A stretch of 8,200 nt of DNA from assembly GCA_046706145.1 (NCBI GenBank), contig JBJKPP010000075.1, positions 1-8,200 on the forward strand, written 5' to 3'. Of the stretch, positions 6,752 through 8,200 are shown piece after piece. Numbering within the stretch: position 1 is the first letter of the stretch; every line of letters starts with the position of its first letter. Origin of the DNA: JBJKPP01 sp046706145 (GTDB lineage: Bacteria > Bacteroidota > Ignavibacteria > Ignavibacteriales > Ignavibacteriaceae). Under the pieces are notes generated by a model. The model was not told the DNA's origin. It did not search any database and saw only the letters and a program-made list of their open reading frames with translations. The translations under genes and the position numbers were made by a program.

Positions 6752-7058
6752 AGTTTTAATAAGAAAGCCAATTAAGCTTTATGAAATTGATGAATCATTA
6801 CTCCCCCGAATAATATAAGTTTTCTTATTTTTTATGAAAAGAGCAAATAGCTTTTGTAAAATAGACCGAACATTAGTAGGGAGGGTTTCCTAATCAGACT
6901 TATTTTTGAATATAATATACTTATCGCCTTCGTAATAGGATTGAAAATACATAGCATGGTTTATGATGAAAAAAACATAGAAAATTTGATTATTGTCCAA
7001 AAAATGGTTTTTAGATGAAAACTTCTTTTCTTAAATTAAAAAGCTAAATTTATAGAAC
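6713..7058. other. Divergent intergenic region between gatB and the OmpA-like gene
   Basis: This 346-base, very AT-rich region must hold the promoters of both divergent genes. Apart from the palindrome at the gatB start and one TAnnTTTG match for the rightward gene, I see little. A CT/GA-rich stretch (ACTCCCCCG near 6800; GTAGGGAGGG near 6876) stands out in composition but forms no clear pairing. Only tiny open frames are present and none is convincing. No tRNA or riboswitch is recognisable. Confidence 0.6.
6901..6908 (+). promoter_or_regulatory. Candidate Bacteroidota-type -7 element for the OmpA-like gene
   Basis: TATTTTTG fits TAnnTTTG, the -7 element of the main Bacteroidota sigma factor, and overlaps the start of a TATAAT at 6911-6916. 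The partner TTTG/TTG about 20 bases upstream is missing (that region is GAGGGTTTCC), so support is only half. If used, it would leave a leader of about 145 bases. Confidence 0.25.
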
Positions 7059-8200
7059 ATGACTCATTTTGGGAATAATTTGATAAACAGCTTAAAAAAG
7101 ATACTTTTTATTACGTTACTTTTCGGCGTAACAGCTTATTCACAAGCTTACAGATATGATTTGCTGACGGGCCGTGTTGTACTTTCATTAGAAGGAGGTA
7201 TGACATATGGCAAAACTGATTACCTTAATTCCCGGATAGGACCTTTAGTAAATGCGCGGGCTGAATATTTTTTCCCTACTATGAGTGATCACATTTTTGG
7301 TGTTAGAATATACGGCGGAGGTCTCAAGGTTAAAGGCGAAGATCCCAGGCGAAATCCTCCTTCATTTTCAACGGATTTGTATGATTTGGGATTGGGTGGA
7401 GTTTATAACTACTCGTTATCCGATAAACTTTTTCTTTCTCTCTTTGCCGGTGTTTCAGAGAATTGGTTTAACCCCAAAGGGCCTGACGGCAGAAGAGCAC
7501 CACATAATGCTGAGGGACTTTACAAGAAAAACGCACTTTCATACGATACTGAATTTGGGATAAGAGTTCCCATCACCTATGACTTTGGAATTATGGTTTC
7601 CACAGGGCTGCATTTTATACAAACTGATAATCTGGATGATGTCTCTCCCGAAAATGCAACAGGTTTTCCTGCCGGTGCAAAAAATGATTATTATGGAACT
7701 GTCTCTATTTCATTATCTTATTCGCTTTTTGGAATTAAAGATAGTGATGGAGATGGTGTTCCCGACTATTTAGATAAATGTCCTAATACTCCCAAAGGAG
7801 TAATAATTGATGAAGATGGTTGTCCTTTAGATTCTGATCACGACGGCGTTCCGGATTTTATGGATAAGTGCCCAGATACACCTAAAGGCGTAAAAGTGGA
7901 TAAATATGGATGCCCTATAGATTCCGATCATGATGGTGTCCCGGATAGTTTTGACAAATGTCCGAACACTCCGTTTGGAGTGAAAGTAGATAAAAATGGT
8001 TGTCCGCTTGATGCAGATAGTGACGGTGTTCCGGATTATCTTGATAAATGCCCCAACACTCCAATAGGAGTTAAAGTTGATTCTGTTGGCTGCCCATTAG
8101 ATTCAGACCACGACGGTGTTCCGGATTATCTTGACAAATGTCCAAATACCGCACCTGGAGTAAGAGTAGATTCTCAGGGATGTCCTATAGTTATTAAGAG
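7059..8200 (+). CDS. OmpA-like outer-membrane protein with thrombospondin type-3 repeats (C-terminus beyond window)
   Basis: The frame opens at the ATG at 7059 and stays open to the right edge (380 codons), so the gene is partial. Residues 1-28 form a signal peptide (basic NSLKK, hydrophobic ILFITLLFGVTA, cut near AYS). Residues about 31-227 are rich in alternating polar and aromatic residues with glycines, as in a small OmpA-type barrel, ending SISLSYSLFG. Residues 228-377 are five tandem TSP3-type calcium-binding repeats of 30 residues each (D-x-D-x-DG-V-PD-x-x-DKCP-x-T...GCP). In known proteins of this layout an OmpA peptidoglycan-binding domain follows; the array ends at VIK just before the edge, consistent with entering that domain, but it is not visible. 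It probably tethers the outer membrane to the cell wall. No Shine-Dalgarno sequence precedes the start, so the signal peptide decides it. Confidence 0.9.
   Translation, partial: MTHFGNNLINSLKKILFITLLFGVTAYSQAYRYDLLTGRVVLSLEGGMTYGKTDYLNSRIGPLVNARAEYFFPTMSDHIFGVRIYGGGLKVKGEDPRRNPPSFSTDLYDLGLGGVYNYSLSDKLFLSLFAGVSENWFNPKGPDGRRAPHNAEGLYKKNALSYDTEFGIRVPITYDFGIMVSTGLHFIQTDNLDDVSPENATGFPAGAKNDYYGTVSISLSYSLFGIKDSDGDGVPDYLDKCPNTPKGVIIDEDGCPLDSDHDGVPDFMDKCPDTPKGVKVDKYGCPIDSDHDGVPDSFDKCPNTPFGVKVDKNGCPLDADSDGVPDYLDKCPNTPIGVKVDSVGCPLDSDHDGVPDYLDKCPNTAPGVRVDSQGCPIVIK
7740..8189 (+). repeat. Five tandem 90-bp units encoding TSP3 repeats
   Basis: Units begin at 7740, 7830, 7920, 8010 and 8100, each exactly 90 bp with no indel. 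Each encodes a calcium-loop aspartate cluster plus two cysteines (DKCP and GCP), ten cysteines in all. Units differ mainly at third codon positions and at the residues before GCP, so they are old duplicates under selection and not fresh copies. Units 4 and 5 share the longest identical core (GACGGTGTTCCGGATTATCT). Confidence 0.92.

Noticed and set aside
6956..7016. Tiny plus-strand open frame (about 19 codons) before the OmpA-like gene
   Set aside because: It is too short and has no ribosome-binding site or recognisable leader-peptide pattern.
7285..7773. Two plus-strand frames (92 and 64 codons) overlapping the OmpA-like gene
   Set aside because: They are alternate frames of the OmpA-like gene, which carries the signal peptide and repeats; neither shows motifs.
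7740..8189. CRISPR-like periodic repeats
   Set aside because: The 90-bp period is in frame, encodes TSP3 repeats with third-position divergence, and has no unique spacers.

Overview
The window looks like a chromosomal stretch from an AT-rich member of the Bacteroidota/Chlorobiota/Ignavibacteriota group. Three things point there: a long TonB-dependent receptor with an N-terminal carboxypeptidase-regulatory-like domain (Oar type), an outer-membrane protein with an array of thrombospondin type-3 repeats, and the near absence of Shine-Dalgarno sequences. This placement is an inference from gene style, not from a marker gene. I see no rRNA, tRNA, CRISPR array, transposase, integrase or phage gene.

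Layout. From the left edge, the minus strand carries the N-terminal part of a zinc peptidase of family M16 (1-598, cut by the window edge). A 153-base gap follows, holding a strong intrinsic terminator that closes the next minus-strand gene, a 1041-residue Oar-like TonB-dependent receptor (752-3877). A gene-free stretch of about 410 bases (3878-4286) contains a 12-bp perfect inverted repeat and a second small hairpin, and may hold a dispersed repeat or small structured RNA. Next on the minus strand is a probable two-gene unit transcribed gatB then lepB: GatB (5261-6712), the tRNA-binding subunit of the Asp/Glu-tRNA amidotransferase, and signal peptidase I (4287-5228), only 32 bases apart. A divergent intergenic region of 346 bases (6713-7058) separates gatB from a plus-strand outer-membrane protein gene (7059 to the right edge). 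That gene encodes a signal peptide, a beta-rich barrel-like region and five exact-length 30-residue TSP3 repeats. It probably continues into an OmpA-type peptidoglycan-binding domain outside the window.

How the genes relate. Most of the window concerns the cell envelope: two outer-membrane proteins that need signal-peptide removal, the signal peptidase that removes it, and an M16 peptidase. GatB serves translation. No pathway links them beyond this. The receptor has no SusD-like partner beside it, so it should not be called a SusC/SusD glycan-uptake system.

I did not find convincing evidence of a new biological system. The two signals that standard gene calls do not explain are the structured element at about 4131-4260 and a 10-bp palindrome overlapping the gatB start codon (6711-6751), which also frames a four-residue mini-ORF ending on that start codon. 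Both are modest and testable.
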